Origin: Xanthomonas hortorum
Lineage (GTDB): Bacteria; Pseudomonadota; Gammaproteobacteria; Xanthomonadales; Xanthomonadaceae
NCBI RefSeq assembly: GCF_024339125.1
Contig: NZ_CP101417.1
Coordinates: 3,979,001-4,043,000, forward strand
Reading direction: 5' to 3'
Length of the DNA stretch: 64,000 nucleotides
Shown: positions 47,841 through 56,070 of the stretch, one piece after another
How positions within the stretch are numbered: the first letter of the stretch is position 1
How the letters are laid out: each line of letters opens with the position of its first letter
The notes under the pieces: generated by a model
Seen by the model: the letters and a program-made list of their open reading frames with translations, nothing else
Told to the model about the DNA's origin: nothing
Database searches by the model: none
Translations under genes and position numbers: made by a program

Positions 47841-47922
47841 GGGGTTCAGCCGACATACGTGTAAAAATAGCTCACAAGATCGGATTTCATCCATTGCATC
47901 AGTGAGTTAGCGGATATTTTGG
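47841..47922 (+). repeat. Left 82-bp terminal inverted repeat of the Tn3-family unit
   Basis: Begins GGGGTTCAGCCGACATACGT, with its outer end to the left inside the IS5-family transposase gene. Ends near GCGGATATTTTGG, 10 bp before the tnpA stop. Long IRs of this type are typical of Tn4651-group elements and hold several transposase-binding motifs. Confidence 0.88.
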
Positions 47923-47932
47923 AGTAACAAAA

Positions 47933-50893
47933 CTACACGACTAATGCCAGTTCAGTCTCATACGGTTCCGGTACCGCCTCCACATTAATCAGGTAATCCC
48001 CGAAGCGCTTCACATGGCTGGTCACGTACGGGCTGAGGAAAGCCACGTCCTCCCGCGTGATCTTCCACCCCTGCCGCATCAGAGACTTCATGATCCGGGT
48101 CTGTTCGACCACGTTGTAGAAGATGACTGCATTGGAAACCAGGTCGTTGTACTTGACGGCTTTCTCCTGCTCGACGGGGTCGTTGTCGGCAATCACCCCT
48201 TCCCCGCCGAAGAAGAAATACTTTGCGAAGCCGTTGTAGGCCTCCACCTTGTTGGTCGAGGCGGTGATCTGTTCGCGCAACTCGCGGTTGGAGATGTACT
48301 GCAGCAGGAACAAGGTGCGCACGGCTGAACCGAGCGCCTTGAAGGTCTGGTACAGCCGGTTCTTGCGGCTGTAGTTGCCCAGCTTGCGCATCAGCGTCGA
48401 GGCCGCGATCTTGCCGGTCTTGATCGAGAGCACGACCTGCATCAGGTCCTTCCAGTGCGTCTCGATCAGATCCCAGTCGACAGTGTCCCGGAACAGCGCA
48501 TCGATGTGTTCGTAACGAATGTCCTCATCGGGGCGGAAGAACTTGTATTCGCGCCAGTTGCGGATGCGCGGCATCAGCTGGATGCCCAGCAGATGCGAAA
48601 GGCCGAACACCGGCAGCGACTGCCCCTGCGTGTCGGCGTGGACGGTGTCAGGCTGGATGTCGGAGGTGTTCTTCAGCAGGCCATCGATGATGTAGACCGC
48701 CTCCCAGACACCGCACGGAATGAAGTGGCTGAACAGCGCGACGTACGTATCGGACACGTGGTGGTAGGCGATGCCGCCGTAGCCGCCATAGCGGATGTGG
48801 TACGAGGCGAGCAGATTCTGGTCGTAGAGGTCGTACTTGGTGCCGTCGGCGGCTGCGCTCTTGCCATCGCCCCAGCATTTGGGGAGCTGCAGGCCGGCGT
48901 AGCTGTTGATGATGTCCCGACAGGCCGCCGCCAGTTTGTTGGCATCCACATGCCGGCGGTTGACGAACGACAGCATGTGTGCCGAGACGGCGCCACGCAG
49001 GTGTCGGGCAGCCTGGGCCGGTCCGAGGTTGCAACCATAGGTGAAGGCGGTGAGGACGTAGCGCTCGGTCGGTTGCTCGATCTTGGCGTCCGAGCCGGAC
49101 AGAGGACCGAAGTGCCGGGGCCAGCGCGTCCAGTGGGCCACATCGCACAGGATCTCGATGACGCTGCGTTCGCGCATGCGGTCGAGGACGGCGGTTTCCA
49201 GGGCACGGGCCCCGACGCTCATCTCCTTTGCCTTGCTGCGCTTGAGTACCGGAATGCCATCCTCGCCGATGACCACTTGGCCGTTCTCTAGATAGCCCTG
49301 ATCGGTCAGCTCGGCGACCTGCGTCAGGCGCGATTGCAAGGCATTGACGAAGCCCACGGCCGTAGCCGGCAGCCCCACCTGCTTGCAGTAATCCTCCAAC
49401 ATAGGTTCGCACTGGTCCCACGGCAGCAACTGCTCGCGGTAGTCGGCGTAGGTTTCCGATCCGCGCACAGCCACGTCGCCCGATTTCAGTTCGTTGGCCA
49501 GCGATGAGAACACACAAACCTCGAACAGGCGCCGGTGGATGCGCTCTTCGCCCTGTTCGGTGCGATGGATGATGGTCTTGCGCCAGAGTTGGGTGGTGAA
49601 CGCCAGATCGACCGCTTCGTCCAACCAATCGCTGCGGGTTCGTTCCTGCGTCAGGATCAGCTCGATCGCGTCGATCAGCGAGCGGTCCTCCGTGGTCGAG
49701 GCCAAGTCCAGCCTACGCACCATCCGCAGGATGGTGGAGCGGTGACTTTTGTAGAACAGCCAAAGCAGCGGCAAGTGATTGTCGCCACTATGCGCCGCAA
49801 TGGCGTTGCAGTCGGCCTGCAACGTCTGCACGCCACCATGGGCGTTGACCAGGCGGCGGATTTCACGCCCCGCCTCGGTGTCGCCGCGATGATGGTCGAG
49901 GACGCGGACCACATCCGACATCGTCGCCACGATCGCTTCGGTCGTCTTGCGATAGCGCGCCCTCAGCCGCTCCAGTTCCTCTCGGCCCCGGTTGTGGATG
50001 TTCCCCATGCGCTTGATGAACATCTCCGCGAGATCGTCGCGCGTCTGGACCCGGGCCCGGTGGATCAAGCACACCAGTACGGCGTAGCGCTTGGCGGGCC
50101 GAAACTTGCGCAGCTCGGAAGCATCCAATGCCCGTGCCTCGGCGGCAAAGTGCTTGCGCTTGACCTCCGGGATGCCCGCCAGGTGCAACTCGCTGCCGAC
50201 CAATTCGCCCAGTTCGGCGATATGGTCGATCAACTCCTGGAAATGCTGCAGCGAAGAGCGCTTGGGCAGGCGCTTGATCGCGTGGAGCGGGCTCTTCTGA
50301 CGCCCCTGTTCGACCTGCAGGAGGCCTTCCAGGCACTGTTTTTCGTCGATGGTCAGTCGAGCCTCGATCTGGGCGAAATAGCGCCCGTTGACCAGCGTGC
50401 GGATGCGCCGGGTCAGGCGATCCAGTGTGGAGAACGCCGGCAGCTCAACGCGATCACGCACGAGCTGTTCGATGGCTACATTGATCAGGTCCGCCGGGTT
50501 ATCCATCACCGCAGCGGCTTCGTATACCGCGCGTGCCGCAATCTTCAGCCCGCCGTCGCTGTAGGCCCGGACCTGCAGGAATTGTCGGATCCGGCGGTAG
50601 TAGCGATAGCGCGAGGCGTTGGCAAGATTCGCTGGCTTGACCTGCACGCGCAGTTTCAGCTCGCTGCGGATATGGCGCACCACCGCCGGCGGGACTTCGT
50701 CCAGCATGGGGAAGTACCCCAGCCGTTGGAAGGTCTTGAGCAGGATCGTCAGCGTCAGGCGGTGCGCAGGCTGCCGGGTGTACTCGGCAACGAAGGCCAC
50801 CTCAGCGTCGGTTGGCGTGTAGGCCGCAACCAGTTCGCGGACGACCGGGTTGCGCTTGCATTGCGGGTATGCGGTCCGTTCGATCGACGCCAT
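47933..50893 (-). CDS. tnpA: Tn3-family transposase TnpA
   Basis: A 986-aa transposase starting at the ATG at 50893 (MASIERTAYPQCKRNPVVRE). It has a DUF4158-like N-terminal half and the C-terminal catalytic region: acidic residue in SAAADGTKYDLYDQN, the second Asp in TVHADTQGQSLPVFG, and Glu within the NRELREQITASTNKVEAYNG region. Full length for the Tn4651 group and no disruption, so probably active. It starts 8 bp after the tnpS stop, indicating co-transcription. It catalyses replicative transposition by joining IR ends to target DNA. Confidence 0.93.
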   Translation of the reverse strand: MASIERTAYPQCKRNPVVRELVAAYTPTDAEVAFVAEYTRQPAHRLTLTILLKTFQRLGYFPMLDEVPPAVVRHIRSELKLRVQVKPANLANASRYRYYRRIRQFLQVRAYSDGGLKIAARAVYEAAAVMDNPADLINVAIEQLVRDRVELPAFSTLDRLTRRIRTLVNGRYFAQIEARLTIDEKQCLEGLLQVEQGRQKSPLHAIKRLPKRSSLQHFQELIDHIAELGELVGSELHLAGIPEVKRKHFAAEARALDASELRKFRPAKRYAVLVCLIHRARVQTRDDLAEMFIKRMGNIHNRGREELERLRARYRKTTEAIVATMSDVVRVLDHHRGDTEAGREIRRLVNAHGGVQTLQADCNAIAAHSGDNHLPLLWLFYKSHRSTILRMVRRLDLASTTEDRSLIDAIELILTQERTRSDWLDEAVDLAFTTQLWRKTIIHRTEQGEERIHRRLFEVCVFSSLANELKSGDVAVRGSETYADYREQLLPWDQCEPMLEDYCKQVGLPATAVGFVNALQSRLTQVAELTDQGYLENGQVVIGEDGIPVLKRSKAKEMSVGARALETAVLDRMRERSVIEILCDVAHWTRWPRHFGPLSGSDAKIEQPTERYVLTAFTYGCNLGPAQAARHLRGAVSAHMLSFVNRRHVDANKLAAACRDIINSYAGLQLPKCWGDGKSAAADGTKYDLYDQNLLASYHIRYGGYGGIAYHHVSDTYVALFSHFIPCGVWEAVYIIDGLLKNTSDIQPDTVHADTQGQSLPVFGLSHLLGIQLMPRIRNWREYKFFRPDEDIRYEHIDALFRDTVDWDLIETHWKDLMQVVLSIKTGKIAASTLMRKLGNYSRKNRLYQTFKALGSAVRTLFLLQYISNRELREQITASTNKVEAYNGFAKYFFFGGEGVIADNDPVEQEKAVKYNDLVSNAVIFYNVVEQTRIMKSLMRQGWKITREDVAFLSPYVTSHVKRFGDYLINVEAVPEPYETELALVV

Positions 50894-50901
50894 CCAGCCC
50901 C

Positions 50902-51870
50902 TCAGGTCGTTGCAGGCCTTGGCAGCGCGGGCGCTTCCGGCAGACTGGCTTCGATGCGCTGGCGGGCGAACGGATCGGCCCCGTCGATGTAGCGCATCGC
51001 CGACTGCACGTCTCGCCAGCCGACGTACTCCATCAGCGCCTTGACGTCCCAGCCGTTGGCGTTGGCCCAGCCAGCGAAGCCGCGGCGCAGCGAGTGGCCG
51101 CTGTAGTCGTTGGGAGAGCTCAGCCCGGCCTCGCGGAAGATCCGCCGTAGCAGGCGCACCAGGCTGTTGGGGTGGAGCGGGGCGGCGGCAATCCCGCCCC
51201 ACTGGTTGACCGCGCGAAACAGTGGCCCCTCGTGGAGGGCGGCTGCCATGACCCAGGCCATGGTGGCAGCCACCGGGCACCAGCGCGACAGCGCCGGGAC
51301 CTTGTAGGTGGTGCCGGCGTGCTGGCGATCGCTCTTGCTGTGCGGCAGGAAGCAGGTCATGCCTTCGCCCGGCACCAGGCGCAGGTGGTTCACCTGGAGA
51401 CGGGTGAGTTCATCGCCGCGGAAGCCGCGCCAGAAGCCGAGCAGCAGCAAGGCGCGATCGCGCAGATGCCGCAGTTTTGCGACGCGATCACCGCGAGAGT
51501 GGGCCGCAGCCGCAGCGTCTTCCAGCCATGTCGTGACCTGGCCCAGCTGGGTGAGTTGCAGGGGCGTGGCGCGTTTTTCGACGCTAGGGTGAAGAGCTTG
51601 GATGCCCTTGAGCACTTGGCGCACCACGGGCGCCCGGGTTGGGTCGATAAAGCCGTGCACCTGGTGCCACTGCGCCAGTGCTGCGAGCCGGTGCCTGAGT
51701 GTGTTGATCGCCAACTGGCCGGCGTAGGCGGCCAAGTAGCGCGCCACCTGCTCCGCAGTCGCCGGGAGATGACCACCCCACTCGACCTCGAAGTGACGGG
51801 TCGCTCCTGCATACGCGCGCGCGGTGTTGGCGCGGGTTGCCGCTTCCAGATACTGGTTGACCGAGCTCAC
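50902..51870 (-). CDS. tnpS: TnpS tyrosine recombinase (cointegrate resolution)
   Basis: A 322-aa integrase-like recombinase. The catalytic residues are visible: Arg in GFWRGFRGDELTRL, His-x-x-Arg in SGHSLRRGFAGWAN and Tyr in GWRDVQSAMRYID. It works with TnpT at the core site between the two divergent genes to resolve transposition cointegrates. Upstream and co-oriented with tnpA. Confidence 0.92.
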   Translation of the reverse strand: MSSVNQYLEAATRANTARAYAGATRHFEVEWGGHLPATAEQVARYLAAYAGQLAINTLRHRLAALAQWHQVHGFIDPTRAPVVRQVLKGIQALHPSVEKRATPLQLTQLGQVTTWLEDAAAAAHSRGDRVAKLRHLRDRALLLLGFWRGFRGDELTRLQVNHLRLVPGEGMTCFLPHSKSDRQHAGTTYKVPALSRWCPVAATMAWVMAAALHEGPLFRAVNQWGGIAAAPLHPNSLVRLLRRIFREAGLSSPNDYSGHSLRRGFAGWANANGWDVKALMEYVGWRDVQSAMRYIDGADPFARQRIEASLPEAPALPRPATT

Positions 51871-51914
51871 CGCCTCGCTCCGAAACGCCGTTTCGTACGG
51901 CCGCAGGGCGACTA

Positions 51915-52046
51915 TAGCCGAAAATTCCGGCTAACGCGGGATAATTCCATATTATCCCGCGTAAGATCACGGCCCGCAGCTGGTCCTTCTAACGCGTTGA
52001 ATGGTACGTAATTACATGGTATGTAATACGTTACGAAATACGTGGA
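51915..52046. promoter_or_regulatory. Resolution (res/rst) site and divergent tnpS/tnpT promoter region
   Basis: The core is a perfect 12-bp inverted repeat, ACGCGGGATAAT (51934-51945) and ATTATCCCGCGT (51951-51962), around a 5-bp spacer, as expected for a tyrosine-recombinase crossover site. A smaller TAGCCG/CGGCTA palindrome flanks it (51915-51933). Towards tnpT, the imperfect repeats ACGTAATTAC, ATGTAATACG and TTACGAAATACG are likely accessory TnpT-binding sites. Both divergent promoters must lie here. Confidence 0.75.
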
Positions 52047-52053
52047 GTGACGG

Positions 52054-53109
52054 ATGGCAAGGTCCGGGCTGTACAAAAGCGATGTGCAACGCGCCCGCGA
52101 TCGCCTGCGCGCCACGGGCACGCACCCGTCCGTGGACGCGGTGCGGGTGGCGCTCGGCAACACGGGGTCCAAGACCACCATCCACCGTTATCTGAGGGAG
52201 TTGGACGACGAGGACGGGCAGCGCCCCGGCGCCAAGGTCGCCATCGGCGACGCGCTGCAGGATCTGGTCAGCCGCCTGGCCGAGCGGTTGCACGCCGAGG
52301 CCGACACGGTCGTGGCGCAGGCGCAGGCGCGTTTCCAGGCGCAGTTGCAGGAGCGCACCCAAGCGCTGGAGCAGGCCTGTCACGAGGCTGACTCACTCAG
52401 GACGCAACTGCAACGCACAGAGATAGCACTGCAGGCCGAACGCGAGGCGGGCGACGCCGCCAGGGGCGAGGTGGCCAGCCGCACCACCGAACTGGCCCAA
52501 CTGGCTGAGCGGATCGCAGGCCTCACGGCGCGATTGGCGGAGCACGAACGTCATGCCCAGTCGCTGGAGCAGAAGCACGAGCATGCCAGGGAAGCCCTTG
52601 AGCACTACCGGACCTCCGTCCGAGACCAGCGCGAGCAGGAGCAGCGCCGGCACGCGCATCAAGTGCAGGAGTTGCAGGTCGCCCTGCGGCGGGCCAACGA
52701 GGCCTTGACCGCCAAGAACCACGATCTGATGCAGCTCAACCGCGACAATGGCCAGTGGCTGGAACGCCATACCCGCCTGGAGCGGGAACTGGCGCAGGCA
52801 CGCCAGCGGACCGATGCCCAGCAACGCGAGCGCGACGCGCTGCGCCTGACGGCCGCCGAGCACCAAGCCCTGCAGGTGCGCTGGACCCAAGATGTCCAAG
52901 CGCTGGAATGCGTGCGCGCCGAACTGGCTGCGGCGCGGGCCGAGCTGGTCGAAGAGCGCCAGCGCCGGGAATACGCCGAGGCGGACACCTTGCGGGCCAC
53001 GGTGCGCCTGAGCACGTTGGAACAACTCCTGGCGCGGCTGCGGCCAGTGCACTCCGTTGGCGAACCCGAAAACGCCATCTCAGCCGGTGCAATGCCGGCA
53101 GGCAGATGA
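52054..53109 (+). CDS. tnpT: TnpT DNA-binding coiled-coil resolution protein
   Basis: A 351-aa protein with a KfrA-like N-terminal DNA-binding domain (SDVQRARDRLRATGTHPSVD, GNTGSKTTIHRYLRELDDED) and a very long heptad-rich coiled coil of Gln/Glu/Arg repeats through to residue 320. In Tn4651-group elements TnpT binds arms of the resolution site and stimulates TnpS. Divergent from tnpS. A broken copy of its 3' end lies at 55953. Confidence 0.9.
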   Translation: MARSGLYKSDVQRARDRLRATGTHPSVDAVRVALGNTGSKTTIHRYLRELDDEDGQRPGAKVAIGDALQDLVSRLAERLHAEADTVVAQAQARFQAQLQERTQALEQACHEADSLRTQLQRTEIALQAEREAGDAARGEVASRTTELAQLAERIAGLTARLAEHERHAQSLEQKHEHAREALEHYRTSVRDQREQEQRRHAHQVQELQVALRRANEALTAKNHDLMQLNRDNGQWLERHTRLERELAQARQRTDAQQRERDALRLTAAEHQALQVRWTQDVQALECVRAELAAARAELVEERQRREYAEADTLRATVRLSTLEQLLARLRPVHSVGEPENAISAGAMPAGR

Positions 53110-53151
53110 TCAGCCGCTTGGCGAAGGCTCGGGAATCCCCCGCGTCAATGC

Positions 53152-53212
53152 TTCGCCGTCCCAACCATGCCTTCGGTGAGGCGAAGCGAAGCGGAGCGCT
53201 CCCCGCCAAACT
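53152..53212 (+). promoter_or_regulatory. Perfect PIP box with -10 box before the effector gene
   Basis: TTCGC (53152-53156), exactly 15 bases, then TTCGG (53172-53176), matching the consensus TTCGB-N15-TTCGB bound by HrpX. A YANNNT-type -10 box, CAAACT (53207-53212), follows after 30 bases, inside the 30-32 base window required for HrpX-dependent promoters. The effector start codon is 30 bp further on. Confidence 0.9.
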
Positions 53213-53241
53213 TGCTTCTACAGTCACTGCAGGAGATCGAC

Positions 53242-54240
53242 ATGGGTCTATGCAATTCAAAGCCGAGCGTGGCAGGGTCACCTGCGCGTTATACAACCCG
53301 CACTACAGAGCAGGCCACGCCATCCGAGTCGTCGTCGCCATCGCGCAGGGACTCGTCTTCCTCCTCGACCAATGCACTGCGCGACGCTTTGCCTTCCCCG
53401 CCGCGTCGCGCGGCTTCTCCTGAACCGCAGGGCTCACCCAGTCGGCAAGGGGCAGGATGGTCCGGCCAGGAAGGTTTTAGCGGTTGGTCAGAATACCAGG
53501 GCAACTTGCATGACTCAGCCCATGAGTGGCAGGGCGTATCGACCGGCGAGTATCCGATCGCTCCTGCCGATATGTGGGCTCCTCCCGCCTGGAACCCTTA
53601 TCCCACTGGCACAGCTTCTTCGCACCATCAAGCACTCCAAAAGCGGGCGCAAGAGTGGGCGAACCTCACCACCACCACCTTGCAGCACGACGGGAAGGAC
53701 CCGCGGCTAGCGCAGGCTATCACGCATCTTTTCCTGATATTCGCGGATTCTCCAACGTTCCGTCAGACCATGGCGACTATCCAGAAGGAAGGCATGGTAG
53801 GGATTCGCATTGATCCCGAAGTAGCCACAGCGCACTTCAATCCGCAACAGAGGGAGGTGGTGTTGGGAGAGATGATGGCGCGCGACCCCACCACTGCAAT
53901 GGGCGTTCTTGCCTTTGAATTGAGCAACGCTTCGCTAGACCTCGCATTCAAAGAATGCGAGCGCAATGCAGCCATCGCCCAGCTTTCCCCCCGCGAACTC
54001 GCGGAAAGCATTGAAAGAGTTGAATACAATTCCACCCGCAACGTTCAGGCTTATTATATGGAAGCGCACGAAACGCTGCGTCGGGTTGGTCTCGACAACC
54101 CCTACGCATGGCATTGCATGGTTACAGCCCAAGGACACATCGAGCCTAGCACCCGGTCGGAGGACGAGGCAGTGGCAAATTCGTTGGCTACTGGTCATTT
54201 GGGTTGGTATGAGCAACAGTACGCAAAACGAAATATGTGA
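53242..54240 (+). CDS. Putative type III effector with XopE-like myristoylated N-terminus
   Basis: A 332-aa product from the ATG at 53242 (AGGAG 8 bp upstream). It begins MGLCNSKPSVAGSP, a Gly2 N-myristoylation and Cys4 palmitoylation signal, followed by a Ser/Pro-rich stretch like the N-terminus of XopE/XopAI effectors; the host would lipidate it and send it to the plasma membrane. The C-terminal domain (about 120-332) includes VVLGEMMARDPTTAMGVLAF, ELSNA and VEYNSTRNVQAYYMEAHE. It has no papain triad or ART motif I can recognise, so it looks like a chimera of a known delivery signal and an unfamiliar domain. The domain recurs in the next gene. A perfect PIP box drives it. Lower GC than its neighbours fits transfer. 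Confidence 0.8.
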   Translation: MGLCNSKPSVAGSPARYTTRTTEQATPSESSSPSRRDSSSSSTNALRDALPSPPRRAASPEPQGSPSRQGAGWSGQEGFSGWSEYQGNLHDSAHEWQGVSTGEYPIAPADMWAPPAWNPYPTGTASSHHQALQKRAQEWANLTTTTLQHDGKDPRLAQAITHLFLIFADSPTFRQTMATIQKEGMVGIRIDPEVATAHFNPQQREVVLGEMMARDPTTAMGVLAFELSNASLDLAFKECERNAAIAQLSPRELAESIERVEYNSTRNVQAYYMEAHETLRRVGLDNPYAWHCMVTAQGHIEPSTRSEDEAVANSLATGHLGWYEQQYAKRNM

Positions 54241-54251
54241 TCTCTTGCATC

Positions 54252-54349
54252 CTCGATGCTGGGTCAGCGTACATAAGGGCATCTACATCCTGGATGACCT
54301 GTTGGCTAACACCTCTGATATCCAACTTGAGATGTTATTGCGCAAGTAA
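54252..54349 (+). pseudogene. Fragment of a second Tn3-family tnpA
   Basis: About 25 codons on the plus strand encode VHKGIYILDDLLANTSDIQ, matching the TnpA segment AVYIIDGLLKNTSDIQPDT of the intact gene. It is opposite in strand and diverged in sequence, so it comes from a different Tn3-type transposase. It fills the gap between the two effector-domain genes. Confidence 0.65.
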
Positions 54350-54936
54350 GAAATCCTCACGAAGATCCGCGCATCGACCATTTGCTGACGATGGCAGGAG
54401 AAATTTACAAGGCATCAAGCACGTTCAGGAAAAGAATGAACGCAGTTGCAGGCGAAGGTGGTGTCACGATAAGGATCGTGCCAGACAGTGAGATCGGCCA
54501 GTCCTTTGGGCATGCCGCAACACGACCGGGAACTCGGACTATTGCCTTGACAGAGACAACAGCCAGCAACGTTCAAGGGAGCCACTATCAATCTCTCAAT
54601 ATATTATTGGTTGAACTCTCCAACCTGAGCCGGGCCAATGAAATTGCGGAGATCAGATCCGGTTTCCAGCAGGGGCGAATAGGTCAGCGGCGAGCGGCTT
54701 ATAACGCCGAAAGAGTAGAGTATGGAACTATCGAAGACATGGTCAAATATTTTACCGAGGCTCAACCTGTCATCGAATCACTAGGCTACGGAAATCCGTT
54801 GATGTGGTACGCCGCATACGACTACGGCGGCGGAATCGTGCCAGCATACCGATCATTTGAGGATTACTACGCAACAGCGCTTTCAAGCGGTCATACCGAT
54901 GTTCATCTTAACAACTATTCTCGGTCTGAAGAATAA
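54331..54936 (+). pseudogene. N-terminally truncated paralogue of the effector C-terminal domain
   Basis: From 54361 the frame reads EDPRIDHLLTMAGEIYKASS, TFRKRMNAVAGEGGVTIRIV, and on to LLVELSNLSRANEIAEIRSG and VEYGTIEDMVKYFTEAQPVI. This aligns along its length with the C-terminal domain of the preceding effector (DPRLAQAITHLFLIFADSPT; AFELSNA; VEYNSTRN). No good start codon exists; only TTG 54382 or ATG 54391 lie in frame, and no secretion signal is present. A tnpA fragment replaces the expected N-terminus. I call it a broken effector or a donor domain for shuffling. Confidence 0.7.
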
Positions 54937-54942
54937 CGGTAG

Positions 54943-55362
54943 TGAACCGCCCGGGATTGAAATGACCCCCAGAAGTTGGACGGTTCATTCAGCGCTTCTG
55001 GTCCAGCAATTGAGTGCGCACGGCAGCCATCAGGGCGTCTTGCTGGAGAGGTGCAGAGAGGTGGCTCCATTCATTTAAACAGCGTAGCCGTGCTGGATAA
55101 GTGGATCGCCTGCGGGTTCAAGCTGCCTTGGGCAAGGACAGCATCTGGTTGAAGTAGACCTGATCGGGGGTCAGCCGATCAAGCGCGGTGTGTGGCCTGC
55201 GCTGGTTATAGAAGCTCAGGTAACGGCCGATCGATGCCTTCGCGTGGCTGACGCTGTCGTAGGCGCGCAGGTAGACCTCCTCGTATTTGACCGACTTCCA
55301 CAGCCGCTCGATGAATACGTTGTCGCGCCAGCAGCCCTTGCCGTCCATGCTGATGGCAATAC
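54943..55362 (-). mobile_element. IS3-family fragment (orfB C-terminus)
   Basis: The element end (GTGAACCGCCCGGGATTGAA) lies at 54950. The minus-strand reading ISMDGKGCWRDNVFIERLWK, SVKYEEVYLRAYDSV and FYNQRRPHTALDRLTPDQVY is the C-terminal part of an IS3-family transposase with the final Glu of its DDE triad in IERLWK. The N-terminal two thirds are missing: the sequence is cut by the mini-element starting at 55363. Confidence 0.78.
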
Positions 55363-55476
55363 GGGGTTCAGCCGACATACGTGCAAAAATGCCCCCCAAA
55401 AAATCCGCTAACCCACTGATGAAATGGACGAAATCCAATCTTGTGAGCCACTTTTGCACGTATGTCGGCCGAACCC
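55363..55476. mobile_element. 114-bp mini-element made of Tn inverted repeats
   Basis: Starts GGGGTTCAGCCGACATACGT and ends TATGTCGGCCGAACCC, so both termini are outward-facing Tn ends. The right part is a full-length 82-bp-type IR (diverged from 47841); the left is only about 29 bp of IR. No coding capacity. It interrupts the IS3-family gene, so it behaved as a mobile MITE-like cassette or is the join of two deleted transposons. Confidence 0.75.
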
Positions 55477-55701
55477 TTACTCGGGTTAAACCCAACAGTC
55501 GTGTCACCAGTCGCCAGGGGAGCCCGACACCGAAACGGAAAGATCGACCTTTAGATTCAATAGTTTAGAGAGATTTCGGCCCCGCACGTAATGATTCCCT
55601 GCCGAACCTCGAATTGATCCTGCGGCACATGCCAGAGTTCACCCTGGACGAATGGGCTGCGCTTGCAGAAATGCTCAACGACGCGTGCAACGAGGCGGAC
55701 T

Positions 55702-55955
55702 ACCTTGTTGGTCGAGGCGGTGATCTGTTCGCGCAACTCGCGGTTGGAGATGTACTGCAGCAGGAACAAGGTGCGCACGGCTGAACCGAGCGCCTTGAAG
55801 GTCTGGTACAGCCGGTTCTTGCGGCTGTAGTTGCCCAGCTTGCGCATCAGCGTCGAGGCCGCGATCTTGCCGGTCTTGATCGAGAGCACGACCTGCATCA
55901 GGTCCTTCCAGTGCGTCTCGATCAGATCCCAGTCGACAGTGTCCCGGAACAGCGC
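55702..55955 (-). repeat. 254-bp exact duplicate of a tnpA segment
   Basis: Identical, base for base as far as I can read, to 48246-48499 within tnpA. It encodes LFRDTVDWDLIETHWKDLMQ through NRELREQITASTNKV out of context and cannot make a transposase. It marks a second, largely deleted transposon copy. Identity implies that the duplication is recent or kept alike by recombination. Confidence 0.9.
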
Positions 55956-56033
55956 GGGCCACGGTACGTCTGAGCACGCTGGAACAGCTCCTGGCGCAGC
56001 TGCGGCCACCGCGCCCCGTTGGCGAACAAGTAA
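55953..56033 (+). pseudogene. 3' remnant of tnpT fused to the tnpA duplicate
   Basis: The plus strand reads RATVRLSTLEQLLAQLRPPR then VGEQ and a TAA stop, matching the end of the intact tnpT (ATVRLSTLEQLLARLRPVHS). It joins the tnpA fragment at a shared GCGGG-like sequence, so one deletion removed the rest of tnpA, tnpS, the res site and most of tnpT. Confidence 0.8.
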
Positions 56034-56070
56034 CGTCTGGGAAGGACGAAACCTCCCCAGACGCAAATAG

